In this document: one piece after another, positions 1-7,456 of the stretch
Position numbering within the stretch: the first letter of the stretch is position 1
How the letters are laid out: every line of letters begins with the position of its first letter
Assembly (NCBI GenBank): GCA_023418535.1
Contig: JAEZZN010000038.1
Location: 1-10,524, forward strand
Source: Bacillota bacterium
GTDB lineage: Bacteria > Bacillota_A > Clostridia > Tissierellales > Peptoniphilaceae
Length of the DNA stretch: 10,524 nt
Direction: 5' to 3'
The notes under the pieces: generated by a model
Database searches by the model: none
The model's input: only the letters and a program-made list of their open reading frames with translations
What the model was told of the DNA's origin: nothing
Position numbers and translations under genes: made by a program

Positions 1-1862
1 TTGCTCCTATGATTAGAGATAGTCAAGTCACAGAAGTAACATATAGCAATTTCTTAGAAATGCTTGAAAATGGAAAAATCGATAAAGTTGAAAGAACCAC
101 TTATCAATATAATTTTTCTGTAAAAGAAGGAAATAAGGAAATAAAATATAAAACTGGTGTATGGCCAGATCCAGATATAACAAAAAGACTTGAAACTGCT
201 AAGACAACATTCGGAACAGAAATAATACAGCCAACAAATCCTCTAATAGTTATTTTAGTACAATTAGGGATTCCTCTAGCAATTATGTTTATTGCTATTA
301 GATTCCTTTCAAAAACTATGATGGGAGGAGGCGGAAATGCTTTAAGTTTTGGTAAATCCAATGCCAAAGTGTACATAAAAGCTCAAAATTCTGCTAAATT
401 CAAAGATGTTGCTGGACAAGACGAGGCAAAAGAAAGTCTTGAAGAAATAGTAGATTTCTTGCACAATCCAAAAAAATATGCGGAAATCGGTGCAGTTACA
501 CCTAAGGGAGTTTTACTTGTAGGCCCTCCAGGGACAGGTAAAACACTTCTTGCTAAAGCAGTTGCTGGTGAAGCAGATGTTCCATTCTTTTCAATATCTG
601 GTTCAGAATTCGTTGAAATGTTTGTAGGTTTAGGTGCTTCTAAAGTAAGAGATTTATTTAAGCAAGCTAACGAAAAGGCTCCTTGTATAGTATTTATAGA
701 CGAAATAGATGCTATCGGTAAGAGAAGAGATACTTCAGGTTATAGTGGAAATGATGAAAGAGAACAAACTCTTAACCAATTATTAAATGAAATGGACGGT
801 TTTGATGCAACATCAGGAGTAATTATCCTTGCTGCAACAAATAGACCAGAAATATTAGATCCAGCTTTAACAAGGCCTGGTAGATTTGATAGACAAGTAA
901 GAGTTGAACTTCCAGATGTTAAAGGAAGAGAGGCAATTTTAGAAGTTCATGCTAAAAAAATCAAACTTGCTCCAGGCGTTGAATTAAAGAATATCGCTCG
1001 TATGACAGCAGGCGCTTCAGGTGCTGACCTTGCAAATATAATAAATGAAGGTGCATTAAAAGCTGTTAAAGAAGGAAGAAAACTTGTTACAGAAGAAGAT
1101 TTAGAAGAATCAGTAGAAACAGTAATTGCAGGTCAAAAGAAAAAAAATGCAGTAATCACCCAAAGAGAAAAAGAAATTATTGCATATCATGAAGTCGGTC
1201 ACGCAATCGCCGCTGCAGCTCAAAAAGGTACTGCTCCAGTGACAAAGATTACTATAATTCCTCGTACTTCAGGTGCATTAGGTTATACAATGCAAGTTGA
1301 AGAAGAAGAAAAATTCTTAATGTCAAGAGACGATTTATTCCAAGAAATAGTTACTCTCGCTGGTGGACGTTCTGCCGAAGAAATAATATTCAAAATTAAA
1401 ACAACTGGAGCTTCAAATGATATTGAAAGAGCTACAAAGATTGCTAGAGCAATGGTTGCAACCTACGGTATGGAAGATGAATTCAACTTTATATTACTTG
1501 AAAAACCATCAGCTCAATATCTAGCAGGATCTGCAACAAATTCATATGCAGCAATGCAAACTGAAAATCAAGTAGATAAAAGAGTAATGGAAATAATAGA
1601 TGAAGCTCACAATAAAGCTCATACTCTATTAAAAGAAAATATCGATAAATTACACGAAATAGCAAAATATCTTTTAGATAAAGAAACCATTTCTGGTCAA
1701 GAATTTATGGATATATTTAATAGTCAATATGTAATCACTGAAAAACCAGATTATATTAAAAACTTTGAAGATAAAGCTTCAGAACAAAATATGGAAAATT
1801 CTTCTGAAGACATTTATCAATCAAATATAGACGAAAATTCTGAAGAAGATAATTTAGATTAA
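1..1862 (+). CDS. ftsH: ATP-dependent zinc metalloprotease FtsH (5'-truncated by window start)
   Basis: FtsH is a membrane-anchored AAA+ protease that forms hexamers and degrades misfolded membrane proteins and some regulators. The frame stays open to the window edge (codons for Ala-Pro precede the Met at base 9). That Met is therefore probably internal: the first membrane segment is missing and perhaps 25-30 residues lie upstream. Counting from that Met: extracytoplasmic part about 1-75, second membrane helix about 78-100, then a Gly-rich linker. The AAA+ domain shows Walker A GPPGTGKT (172-179), pore motif FVG (205-207), Walker B ending in DEID (231-234) and second-region-of-homology arginines in RPGRFD (289-294). 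The protease domain has the zinc motif HEVGH (394-398; most FtsH have HEAGH) and the likely third ligand Asp471 in SNDIERAT. The tail (about 590-617) is acidic and Ser/Asn-rich, as in other FtsH. The gene ends at a strong terminator, so it is last in its transcript. Identification is very secure. Confidence 0.97.
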   Translation, partial: APMIRDSQVTEVTYSNFLEMLENGKIDKVERTTYQYNFSVKEGNKEIKYKTGVWPDPDITKRLETAKTTFGTEIIQPTNPLIVILVQLGIPLAIMFIAIRFLSKTMMGGGGNALSFGKSNAKVYIKAQNSAKFKDVAGQDEAKESLEEIVDFLHNPKKYAEIGAVTPKGVLLVGPPGTGKTLLAKAVAGEADVPFFSISGSEFVEMFVGLGASKVRDLFKQANEKAPCIVFIDEIDAIGKRRDTSGYSGNDEREQTLNQLLNEMDGFDATSGVIILAATNRPEILDPALTRPGRFDRQVRVELPDVKGREAILEVHAKKIKLAPGVELKNIARMTAGASGADLANIINEGALKAVKEGRKLVTEEDLEESVETVIAGQKKKNAVITQREKEIIAYHEVGHAIAAAAQKGTAPVTKITIIPRTSGALGYTMQVEEEEKFLMSRDDLFQEIVTLAGGRSAEEIIFKIKTTGASNDIERATKIARAMVATYGMEDEFNFILLEKPSAQYLAGSATNSYAAMQTENQVDKRVMEIIDEAHNKAHTLLKENIDKLHEIAKYLLDKETISGQEFMDIFNSQYVITEKPDYIKNFEDKASEQNMENSSEDIYQSNIDENSEEDNLD

Positions 1863-1866
1863 ATAT

Positions 1867-1905
1867 AAAATGGGTCAGTTCACATAGTGCTGACCCATTT
1901 TTTTT
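1867..1905 (+). terminator. Rho-independent terminator after ftsH
   Basis: An 8-bp stem TGGGTCAG/CTGACCCA (1871-1878 with 1890-1897) encloses an inner CAC-ATA-GTG stem and is followed by eight T (1898-1905). It starts 8 bases after the ftsH stop codon. The flanking A-rich bases (1867-1870) extend the stem and make a T-run on the other strand, so the hairpin may also stop the convergent arsR-type gene. Confidence 0.93.
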
Positions 1906-1921
1906 ATTTATAAACACAAAT

Positions 1922-2287
1922 TTATTCTTCAATATCCGTAAAATTCAAAGTTTTTTCAATTATTTTCTTTATATATTCTGCCTCTTTTGTATCAGCAGCT
2001 CTATAATAAACTTCTTTTCCTAATCTCCTAGTAGTTACAAGTCCATTAGTTTTTAATAATCTTAAATGATGTGATACTGCTGGAGATGACATTCTCATAA
2101 GTGCAGAGATATTTATTACACATTCTTCTACATTTGAAAGTAACCAAAAAAGTCTAATTCTATTGCTATCTCCTAATTGTTTAAAAATCTCTGCTACTAA
2201 ATTAAAATGATCTTTGTTGTCCAATCTTTCTATTATATATTCATCTATTTTCTCACCATGATTATGAGGTAGTTTTATATTATTCAT
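1922..2287 (-). CDS. ArsR/SmtB-family metal-responsive repressor
   Basis: A small winged helix-turn-helix protein (121 aa) of the ArsR/SmtB/CadC family, whose members release operator DNA when they bind metal. The core runs from about residue 28 (AEIFKQLGDSNRIRLFWLL) through the recognition helix SSPAVSHHLRLLKTNG (67-82) to the wing RRLGKEVYYR (87-96). Possible metal ligands are the N-terminal HNH (8-10), His27 and Cys56 in EECVIN. Cys56 aligns with the first Cys of the CVC motif of CadC; the second position is Ile58. The C-terminal helix lacks the Asp/His ligands of the CzrA-type alpha-5 site. The gene is divergent from an HMA protein and a Zn/Cd-type ATPase, which it most likely represses along with itself. 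The ATG start is preceded by GAAAGAG. The metal cannot be named from sequence; Zn, Cd or Pb is inferred from the ATPase class. Confidence 0.9.
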   Translation of the reverse strand: MNNIKLPHNHGEKIDEYIIERLDNKDHFNLVAEIFKQLGDSNRIRLFWLLSNVEECVINISALMRMSSPAVSHHLRLLKTNGLVTTRRLGKEVYYRAADTKEAEYIKKIIEKTLNFTDIEE

Positions 2288-2306
2288 TAATTATCCACTC
2301 TTTCTG

Positions 2307-2335
2307 TTGACTTCATACTCTAATTGAATTATACT
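2307..2335 (+). promoter_or_regulatory. Predicted sigma-A promoter of the HMA/ATPase operon
   Basis: TTGACT (2307-2312) and TATACT (2330-2335) are separated by exactly 17 bases, one mismatch each from the housekeeping consensus. The predicted start point is near 2341-2343, just before the palindrome at 2345-2368. A repressor bound there would block initiation. It would drive the 73-aa HMA gene and the ATPase gene. Confidence 0.75.
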
Positions 2336-2356
2336 AACAATATAACAGTTAAGCAA
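2328..2356 (-). promoter_or_regulatory. Predicted promoter of the arsR-type gene
   Basis: On the - strand a perfect TATAAT (2328-2333) lies 17 bases downstream of TTGCTT (2351-2356), a weak -35 sharing TTG with the consensus. The start point would fall near 2321, giving a leader of about 35 bases. Its -10 overlaps the -10 of the opposite promoter, and its -35 lies inside the palindrome at 2345-2368. Confidence 0.6.
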
Positions 2357-2368
2357 TCGTTTAATTGT
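2345..2368. promoter_or_regulatory. Candidate operator of the ArsR-type repressor
   Basis: The arms ACAGTTAA (2345-2352) and TTAATTGT (2361-2368) form an imperfect palindrome with an 8-base centre. Nine of the twelve base pairs about its axis (between 2356 and 2357) are complementary. It sits at the start point of the rightward promoter and over the -35 of the leftward promoter, which is where a repressor of both genes should bind. Its size fits ArsR/SmtB operators. Assignment to this repressor is inferred from position. Confidence 0.55.
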
Positions 2369-2391
2369 ATTTTTGTATTATTGGAGAAACC

Positions 2392-2613
2392 ATGAAAAAA
2401 TCATATAAAATAAACGTAGACTGTGCAAATTGCGCAAATATAATAGAAGAAAAAATAAATAAAATTGATGGAATTGAATCAGCTTCAATAAATTTTATGT
2501 TACAAAAATTAAATATAAAATTTAAAGATGATATAAATACTGACGAAATATTAAATCAAATTGAAACAGAATCTAAGAGAATTGAGCCAGATTTTTCTAT
2601 AGAAAACAGATAG
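2392..2613 (+). CDS. Stand-alone HMA (heavy-metal-associated) domain protein
   Basis: A 73-aa protein made of one HMA ferredoxin-like domain. The metal-binding loop is DCANCA with Cys11 and Cys14, the CxxC pair of the family (usually GMTCxxC; the DCANC form is common in clostridial Zn/Cd ATPase operons). Such domains bind soft metal ions and pass them to, or regulate, a P1B ATPase. I chose the ATG at 2392 because GGAG (2383-2386) lies five bases upstream. The TTG at 2365 has no ribosome site and falls inside the operator. The ATPase gene follows after 34 bases and lacks its own N-terminal HMA domain, so this protein probably supplies that function in trans. The two are in different frames, each with its own ribosome site. 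This is a genuine two-gene arrangement and not a broken gene. Confidence 0.88.
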   Translation: MKKSYKINVDCANCANIIEEKINKIDGIESASINFMLQKLNIKFKDDINTDEILNQIETESKRIEPDFSIENR

Positions 2614-2647
2614 TATATAAATAAAAGCTTAATATAAGAGGTTAATT

Positions 2648-4534
2648 ATGAATAAAAAACAAAAGAAAATGTTGTATAGCATTTTATTAACCATTTTTCT
2701 TGTTATTATTGTACAATTCCTATCACTTAGTGGTTATCCTAAACTTATAATGTATATATCCATTTATTTATTAATCGGGTATGACATAATTATTAAGGCC
2801 TATAAAGGAATTATGCATGGACTTGTTTTTGATGAACATTTTCTAATGACTATAGCTACTATTGGTGCATTTACCCTTGCAATCTTAACTAAAAGTGAGG
2901 ACTATTTAGAAGCTGTCGCTGTTATGCTGTTTTACCAAATCGGTGAATGGTTTCAAAATTATGCTGTAGATAAAAGTCGTAAAAACATTGCAAAACTAAT
3001 GGAAATAAAACCTGATTATGCAAATATTGAAGTTGATGGTGCAATTATTCAAGAAGATCCTGATAATATTGAAATTGGACAAATTATAATTATAAAACCT
3101 GGTGAAAAAGTGCCTTTAGATGGAGTTGTAATAAGTGGTGAATCTTCATTAAATACTAGCGCTTTAACAGGTGAAAGCATTCCTAGAAATGTAGGAGTTG
3201 ATAGCGAAGTAATAAGTGGAAGTATAAATATAAATGGATTGTTAAAAGTTAAAACTACTAAAAAATTTGAAGATTCTACAGTTTCTCAAATATTAGATTT
3301 AGTAGAAAATGCAAGTTCTAAAAAAGCTAATACAGATAAATTCATTTCAAAATTCGCAAAATACTATACAACTATAGTCTGTATATCCGCACTTTTACTT
3401 GCAATTATCCCTCCCCTATTCATAAGCATATTTTTAAATGGTGATGCTAATTGGATGGATTGGGTATATAGATCATTAATATTCCTTGTAATAAGCTGCC
3501 CATGTGCCTTAGTAGTTTCAGTACCACTTACATTCTTCTCAGGTATAGGTGGAGCAAGTAAAGAAGGAATACTTATAAAAGGTTCAAATTATATAGAAGC
3601 ATTAGCTCAAACAAAGTCAATTGTATTTGATAAAACTGGAACCTTAACAAAAGGTGTATTTGAGGTCGTTGCAATACATTATAATGAAATGGATCAAGAT
3701 AAATTATTAGAATACTCTGCTCTTGCTGAATCTTATTCTACACATCCTATAAGTACTGGTATCCAAAAAGCTTATGTAAATGATATTGATAGAAATAGAG
3801 TTTCGAATATTGAAGAATTTGCTGGAAAAGGCATAAAAGCTAATGTTGATGATAAAGAGGTTATAATAGGAAATGACAAATTGATGGAATTATTTGATAT
3901 AAATTATATTCCGTGTAAACATATTGGAACAATAGTTCATATAGCAATTGACAAAAAATATGAAGGTCACATTGTAATTTCAGATAAAATTAAAGAAACA
4001 TCTAAAAATGCTATTTCTAGTTTAAAACACTTAGGAGTAAAAAGAACAGTTATGCTAACTGGAGATTCCAACAAAATAGCTGATTATGTAGCTTCAAGCA
4101 TTGGTTTAGATGAATATTATAGTGAACTTTTACCACAGGATAAAGTTTTATATGTCGAAAAACTAATGCAGAAAGATCCTAAGAAATATAAACTTGCATT
4201 TGTGGGTGACGGTATAAATGACGCTCCATCATTAATGAGAGCAGATGTAGGGATTGCAATGGGTTCGATAGGTTCTGATGCCGCTATTGAAGCTGCAGAT
4301 GTAGTTCTTATGGATGATAATCCATTAAAAATAGCAAAATCTATTAAAATTTCTAAAAGAATACTAAAAATAGTTTATCAAAATATTGTATTTGCTCTTG
4401 GTGTTAAACTTATAGTTTTATTATTAGGTGTGTTTGGAATAGCAAGTATGTGGGCTGCTATTTTTGCAGATGTAGGTGTAACTATATTAGCAGTTCTTAA
4501 CTCTCTAAGAGCATTAAATGCAAAAAATATATGA
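2648..4534 (+). CDS. cadA: P1B-2 type heavy-metal translocating ATPase (Zn/Cd/Pb efflux, CadA/ZntA family)
   Basis: A 628-aa membrane pump that exports divalent soft metals using ATP. Two N-terminal hydrophobic stretches (about 10-50) are followed by further helices at 62-80 and 86-105. The actuator domain carries TGES (174-177). The metal-site helix has the CPC motif (Cys284-Pro-Cys286). The phosphorylation motif DKTGT (328-332) gives Asp328 as phosphoacceptor. His-Pro (366-367), TGD (471-473) and GDGINDAP (520-527) complete the catalytic core. Near the C-terminus, Lys587 and Asp608 in the ADVGVT helix match positions conserved in Zn/Cd/Pb pumps, which separates it from copper (CopA) types. 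It lacks the N-terminal HMA domain usual in CadA; the preceding gene encodes it. A good ribosome site AAGAGG (2636-2641) precedes the ATG by six bases. A hairpin after the stop ends the unit. The symbol reflects the family; Zn, Cd and Pb cannot be told apart here. Confidence 0.93.
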   Translation: MNKKQKKMLYSILLTIFLVIIVQFLSLSGYPKLIMYISIYLLIGYDIIIKAYKGIMHGLVFDEHFLMTIATIGAFTLAILTKSEDYLEAVAVMLFYQIGEWFQNYAVDKSRKNIAKLMEIKPDYANIEVDGAIIQEDPDNIEIGQIIIIKPGEKVPLDGVVISGESSLNTSALTGESIPRNVGVDSEVISGSININGLLKVKTTKKFEDSTVSQILDLVENASSKKANTDKFISKFAKYYTTIVCISALLLAIIPPLFISIFLNGDANWMDWVYRSLIFLVISCPCALVVSVPLTFFSGIGGASKEGILIKGSNYIEALAQTKSIVFDKTGTLTKGVFEVVAIHYNEMDQDKLLEYSALAESYSTHPISTGIQKAYVNDIDRNRVSNIEEFAGKGIKANVDDKEVIIGNDKLMELFDINYIPCKHIGTIVHIAIDKKYEGHIVISDKIKETSKNAISSLKHLGVKRTVMLTGDSNKIADYVASSIGLDEYYSELLPQDKVLYVEKLMQKDPKKYKLAFVGDGINDAPSLMRADVGIAMGSIGSDAAIEAADVVLMDDNPLKIAKSIKISKRILKIVYQNIVFALGVKLIVLLLGVFGIASMWAAIFADVGVTILAVLNSLRALNAKNI

Positions 4535-4554
4535 TTTTATTAATACTATAAAAT

Positions 4555-4580
4555 AAGGTGAAGTCATATGACCTCACCTT
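4555..4580. terminator. Likely bidirectional terminator between convergent genes
   Basis: AAGGTGA (4555-4561) pairs with TCACCTT (4574-4580), and an inner GTCAT/ATGAC palindrome (4563-4572) extends the stem past one A-C mismatch. It lies 20 bases after the ATPase stop and 11 bases after the stop of the opposing lipoprotein gene. The T-tracts on both sides are broken (TTTAATTAATATTTT), so termination may be weaker than at the ftsH hairpin. Confidence 0.72.
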
Positions 4581-4591
4581 TAATTAATATT

Positions 4592-5035
4592 TTATTCTTT
4601 AACTTCTACAAATCCTTGTTGTTTAACATACTCTACAGATCTCTGTAAGCTAACACCTTTACTTATATCTCCATCTATATTTCCGGAATTAAGTTTTTGA
4701 TAAGCTTCAACATCTAAATCTTTAAAATCAACTGAAATTTGTTCTGTGACTATTCCATCTTCGTCCATATTATATTCGTATGTTGTCCCTTTTATATTAT
4801 TATAAACATTTTGTGTTTCTTCAAGTCTAGATTTAACGTCATCAGGTGTTACTGAAAGATAATTTGAATCTATAACATATACCACTTCTTGTCTGTACAC
4901 TACATCACCATCAGCATGATATGTTATAGTAGTTTTTATACCTTCAGATTCCTTTTCTAAAACAACCTTTTGTTTCGTTGACGAGCAAGCTGTTAAAATA
5001 AGTAATAAAGCTAATATTATACTAATTTTCTTCAT
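4592..5035 (-). CDS. YehR-like (DUF1307) lipoprotein
   Basis: A 147-aa secreted lipoprotein. A short positive N-terminus (MKK), a hydrophobic stretch and the lipobox LTAC place the lipidated Cys at residue 17. The mature protein resembles the YehR/DUF1307 family in length and pattern: GIKTTITY near the front, a central VTPDDVKSRLEE segment, and IKGTTYEYN followed by alternating strands. The family's function is not known. Two Met codons (5041 and 5035) are possible. The ribosome site AAAAGGA touches the first and is six bases from the second, so I use 5035. It follows mtnN after 23 bases and is probably the last gene of that operon, ending at the hairpin at 4555-4580. The lipoprotein call is firm; the family call is from memory of the pattern. 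Confidence 0.82.
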   Translation of the reverse strand: MKKISIILALLLILTACSSTKQKVVLEKESEGIKTTITYHADGDVVYRQEVVYVIDSNYLSVTPDDVKSRLEETQNVYNNIKGTTYEYNMDEDGIVTEQISVDFKDLDVEAYQKLNSGNIDGDISKGVSLQRSVEYVKQQGFVEVKE

Positions 5036-5041
5036 AATCAT

Positions 5042-5048
5042 TCCTTTT
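5042..5048 (-). promoter_or_regulatory. Ribosome binding site deciding the lipoprotein start
   Basis: AAAAGGA on the - strand directly abuts the ATG at 5041, which leaves no spacer. It is six bases from the ATG at 5035, which is therefore the likely start. Confidence 0.75.
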
Positions 5049-5058
5049 CTTTTTATAT

Positions 5059-5745
5059 TTAAATGTTATTTTCTAAAAAAATATTCAACATTTTTGCTGA
5101 TCTTTGTGATGTTAGTTTTACATTTTTTGCAAAATCAATACCACTATTGTCTCTCATCACTATATCAGATAGTGATCTAATAATTATAAATGGTATTTGT
5201 AATCTATCACACACTTGAGCTATTGCTCCACCTTCCATTTCGCAAGCTATTGCTGATGGGAATTTATTTTTTAGTTCTATAACTTTTTCATCTTCTCCGA
5301 TAAATGTGTCTCCTGTTATTATATCTCCAAAAAATATATTACTCTCAACATTTAGCTTGTCATACGCATTATATACCCTTTCTCCAAGCGTATAATCAGA
5401 ATGAAATTTTAATCCAAATCCACTATCTCCATCAATATAAGAAGTATCAAAATCATATTGTATAACATTTTTTGAGATTACTATGTCCATAGTTTCTTGA
5501 GTTTCTACCATTCCACCAGCTGTCCCTATATTAATTACATATTCTATATCAAAATGATTTAAAAGAGTAATAGATGCAATTGCTGCATTTACCTTACCTA
5601 CACCTGATTTGGTTAGACAAATTTCCTTATCATGAATGTTCCCCTTGAAAAAAATCACTTTGTTGATTTCGACTTTCTCTATATTTGACATATATTCAAG
5701 TATAGCTTCAACTTCTACATCCATTGCTCCAATTACACCTATCAT
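5059..5745 (-). CDS. mtnN: 5'-methylthioadenosine/S-adenosylhomocysteine nucleosidase
   Basis: A 228-aa cytosolic enzyme that hydrolyses methylthioadenosine and S-adenosylhomocysteine to adenine plus the thio-ribose. It removes inhibitory by-products of polyamine synthesis and methylation and supplies S-ribosylhomocysteine. The start MIGVIGAM and Glu11 match the N-terminal catalytic Glu region (Glu12 of E. coli). GVGKVNAA (48-55) and the NIGTAGG loop (72-78) are the purine-phosphorylase fold signatures. TGDTFIG (144-150) matches the usual SGDxF motif. Met170-Glu171 (EMEGGAIA) binds ribose, and Asp194 in SLSDI is the likely general acid. AGGAG five bases before the ATG supports the start. It lies 31 bases after pta and 23 before the lipoprotein gene. 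Confidence 0.96.
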   Translation of the reverse strand: MIGVIGAMDVEVEAILEYMSNIEKVEINKVIFFKGNIHDKEICLTKSGVGKVNAAIASITLLNHFDIEYVINIGTAGGMVETQETMDIVISKNVIQYDFDTSYIDGDSGFGLKFHSDYTLGERVYNAYDKLNVESNIFFGDIITGDTFIGEDEKVIELKNKFPSAIACEMEGGAIAQVCDRLQIPFIIIRSLSDIVMRDNSGIDFAKNVKLTSQRSAKMLNIFLENNI

Positions 5746-5776
5746 TTTATCTCCTATTAAGTTTGTTATTTTAATT

Positions 5777-6763
5777 TTATAAAGCTTGTGCTGCTGTTAA
5801 AATAATTGTTGTATAAACATCATCTACTGTTGAACCTCTTGATAAATCATTAACAGGTTTATTCAAACCTTGTAATAATGGTCCTACTGCCATAAATCCA
5901 CCAAGTCTTTGTGCAATTTTATAACCTATATTACCAGCTTCAAGATTTGGGAATACAAATGTATTTGCTCTTCCAGGAACATCTGATCCTGGGAATTTTA
6001 ATTTACCAACAGTTGCAGAATAAGCCGCATCAAATTGCATTTCTCCATCAATTGAATAGTTAAATCCTCTTTCTTCAGAAATTTGTTTAGCTATTTTAGT
6101 AGCTTCTGCTACTTTTTGAGTTTCGGGAGTTACTGCTGAACCATTTGTTGAATATGATAATAAAGCAACTACTGGATCAATACCAAAAGTTTCTGCAGTT
6201 CTTGCAGATGTAACTGCTATTTCACCTAATTGTTGAGCATCTAGACTAGTATTTATTGCGATATCAGCAAAAATATATTTTTGATCATCTTTCAATAAAA
6301 TCATTGCTCCAGATGTTCTTGAAACTCCAGGTCTAGTTTTAATAATTTGAAGTGCAGGTCTTACTGTATCTCCTGTCGTATGAACAGTTCCTGACACCAT
6401 ACCATCTGCTTCATCTAATTTAACCATCATTGTTCCAAAGTAATTAACATTTTTTACAAGAGCCTGAGCTTCTTCTTTTGTGTTTTTACCTTTTCTTAAC
6501 TCAACAAATTTTTCTACATATTCATCAAATTTTGAATCTGTTTCTGGATTTCTTATTTCTATACCTTCAATATCAAAACCTTTTTCTTTAGCAATTTCTC
6601 TTATTTTTTCTTCATTCCCTAGAAGAATTAATTTAATAATTCCTTCTTCTTTAGTTCTTTGAGCTGCTTCCAAGATTCTTGGTTCTTCACCTTCTGGCAA
6701 CACTATTACTTTATTTTTTCCATCTAACTTTTCTTTAAGTTCATCAATTAAACTTAATGACAT
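5777..6763 (-). CDS. pta: Phosphate acetyltransferase
   Basis: A 328-aa single-domain phosphotransacetylase, the usual short form without the extra N-terminal domain of E. coli Pta. It interconverts acetyl-CoA plus phosphate with acetyl-phosphate plus CoA. With acetate kinase, which is not in this window, this yields ATP in fermenters. Motifs seen: LPEGEEPR (22-29), ADGMVSGTVHTTGDTVRPAL (119-138), FPNLEAGNIGYKIAQR (271-286), and Ser308-Arg309 with Asp315 in the SRGSTVDDVY segment. These correspond to Ser309, Arg310 and Asp316 of the Methanosarcina enzyme. A related butyryl enzyme is possible but less like this pattern. A very strong ribosome site AAGGGGGA precedes the ATG. Only 17 bases separate it from the DUF4446 gene, so it looks co-transcribed from parA. 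Confidence 0.95.
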   Translation of the reverse strand: MSLSLIDELKEKLDGKNKVIVLPEGEEPRILEAAQRTKEEGIIKLILLGNEEKIREIAKEKGFDIEGIEIRNPETDSKFDEYVEKFVELRKGKNTKEEAQALVKNVNYFGTMMVKLDEADGMVSGTVHTTGDTVRPALQIIKTRPGVSRTSGAMILLKDDQKYIFADIAINTSLDAQQLGEIAVTSARTAETFGIDPVVALLSYSTNGSAVTPETQKVAEATKIAKQISEERGFNYSIDGEMQFDAAYSATVGKLKFPGSDVPGRANTFVFPNLEAGNIGYKIAQRLGGFMAVGPLLQGLNKPVNDLSRGSTVDDVYTTIILTAAQAL

Positions 6764-6780
6764 AATTCCCCCTTATTTTT

Positions 6781-7455
6781 TTATTTACCTAAAGCCATAT
6801 TTAAAGCAACTTCTTCTTCTGGTGACATTTCTTGTTCTGGCTCACCATTTTTAATTGCTTTTGAATAATTATAATTTTCTTCTCTTCCATTTATACTAGT
6901 TATCATGATTCCATTAGAGAACCTATCTAATAATACAATAGTAAATGATAAATTTCCAGTTTGATTTTCGAAAGCATCATATTTATTTATACCAACTTTT
7001 TGAATAGAAAATGATAGTTGATCATTTAATATATTTATGTTCCTTCTTAAATCTTCTTCTACTTTTGTTAAATCGGACCTTATTTGTTCATAATGGTTTT
7101 CAAGCTCTTTACTCATTTTATCGTCTAAATCATCATACATTTGTGTGAATTTATCTTTAATTTCACTTATTTCAGAATCTATTTTCTTATCTGTATTATG
7201 AAGTGAATCACCATATTCTTTATTAATTTTATCTGTAATTTTTTTCATATCATCTATCATTACATTTGATTTTGCAATATCTGTAGAATGAGCTCTCAAT
7301 AACTCTTCAAAATTTATATCTCCCCTACCTCTTACTAAGGTATTGTATCTCTTTTGCAATCTAGATATCTTAGAGGATAAATTATAGATATTATACATTA
7401 AAATGAATATTATCGCACTCATGATAACGAAGATTAAAAATGTTAATTTTTCCAT
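6781..7455 (-). CDS. DUF4446 family membrane-anchored coiled-coil protein
   Basis: A 224-aa protein of unknown function. One N-terminal membrane helix (about 4-23) is followed by a basic segment with KRYNTLVRGRGDINFEELL (35-53). A long charged heptad-like coiled coil runs from about 57 to 150. The conserved DUF4446 core starts at QKVGINKYDAFENQTGNLSF (152-171) and includes LLDRFSNGIMITSINGRE (175-192) and SKAIKNGE (198-205). Family members I know are about 160-170 aa, so the extra length appears to be added coiled coil. The gene starts one base after the parB stop, a position I recall as frequent for this family in clostridia, which suggests a link with chromosome segregation or the cell envelope. 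No catalytic residues are evident. The core would lie in the cytoplasm if the helix is a simple N-out anchor. Confidence 0.85.
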   Translation of the reverse strand: MEKLTFLIFVIMSAIIFILMYNIYNLSSKISRLQKRYNTLVRGRGDINFEELLRAHSTDIAKSNVMIDDMKKITDKINKEYGDSLHNTDKKIDSEISEIKDKFTQMYDDLDDKMSKELENHYEQIRSDLTKVEEDLRRNINILNDQLSFSIQKVGINKYDAFENQTGNLSFTIVLLDRFSNGIMITSINGREENYNYSKAIKNGEPEQEMSPEEEVALNMALGK

Positions 7456-7456
7456 A

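Noticed and set aside
104..376. Antisense open frame inside ftsH
   Set aside because: It is the shadow of a strongly conserved gene, with no ribosome site and no recognisable domain.
2365..2391. TTG start giving a 9-residue longer HMA protein
   Set aside because: It has no ribosome site, overlaps the operator palindrome, and the ATG at 2392 has GGAG at ideal distance.
1922..4580. Metal cassette as a recently acquired mobile island
   Set aside because: It is self-contained between terminators, but there is no transposase, integrase, flanking repeat or visible change in base composition.
6480..6662. Small + strand open frame inside pta
   Set aside because: It lies opposite a conserved coding region; its hydrophobic, Phe/Ser-rich composition is the reverse of Lys/Glu-rich coding sequence.
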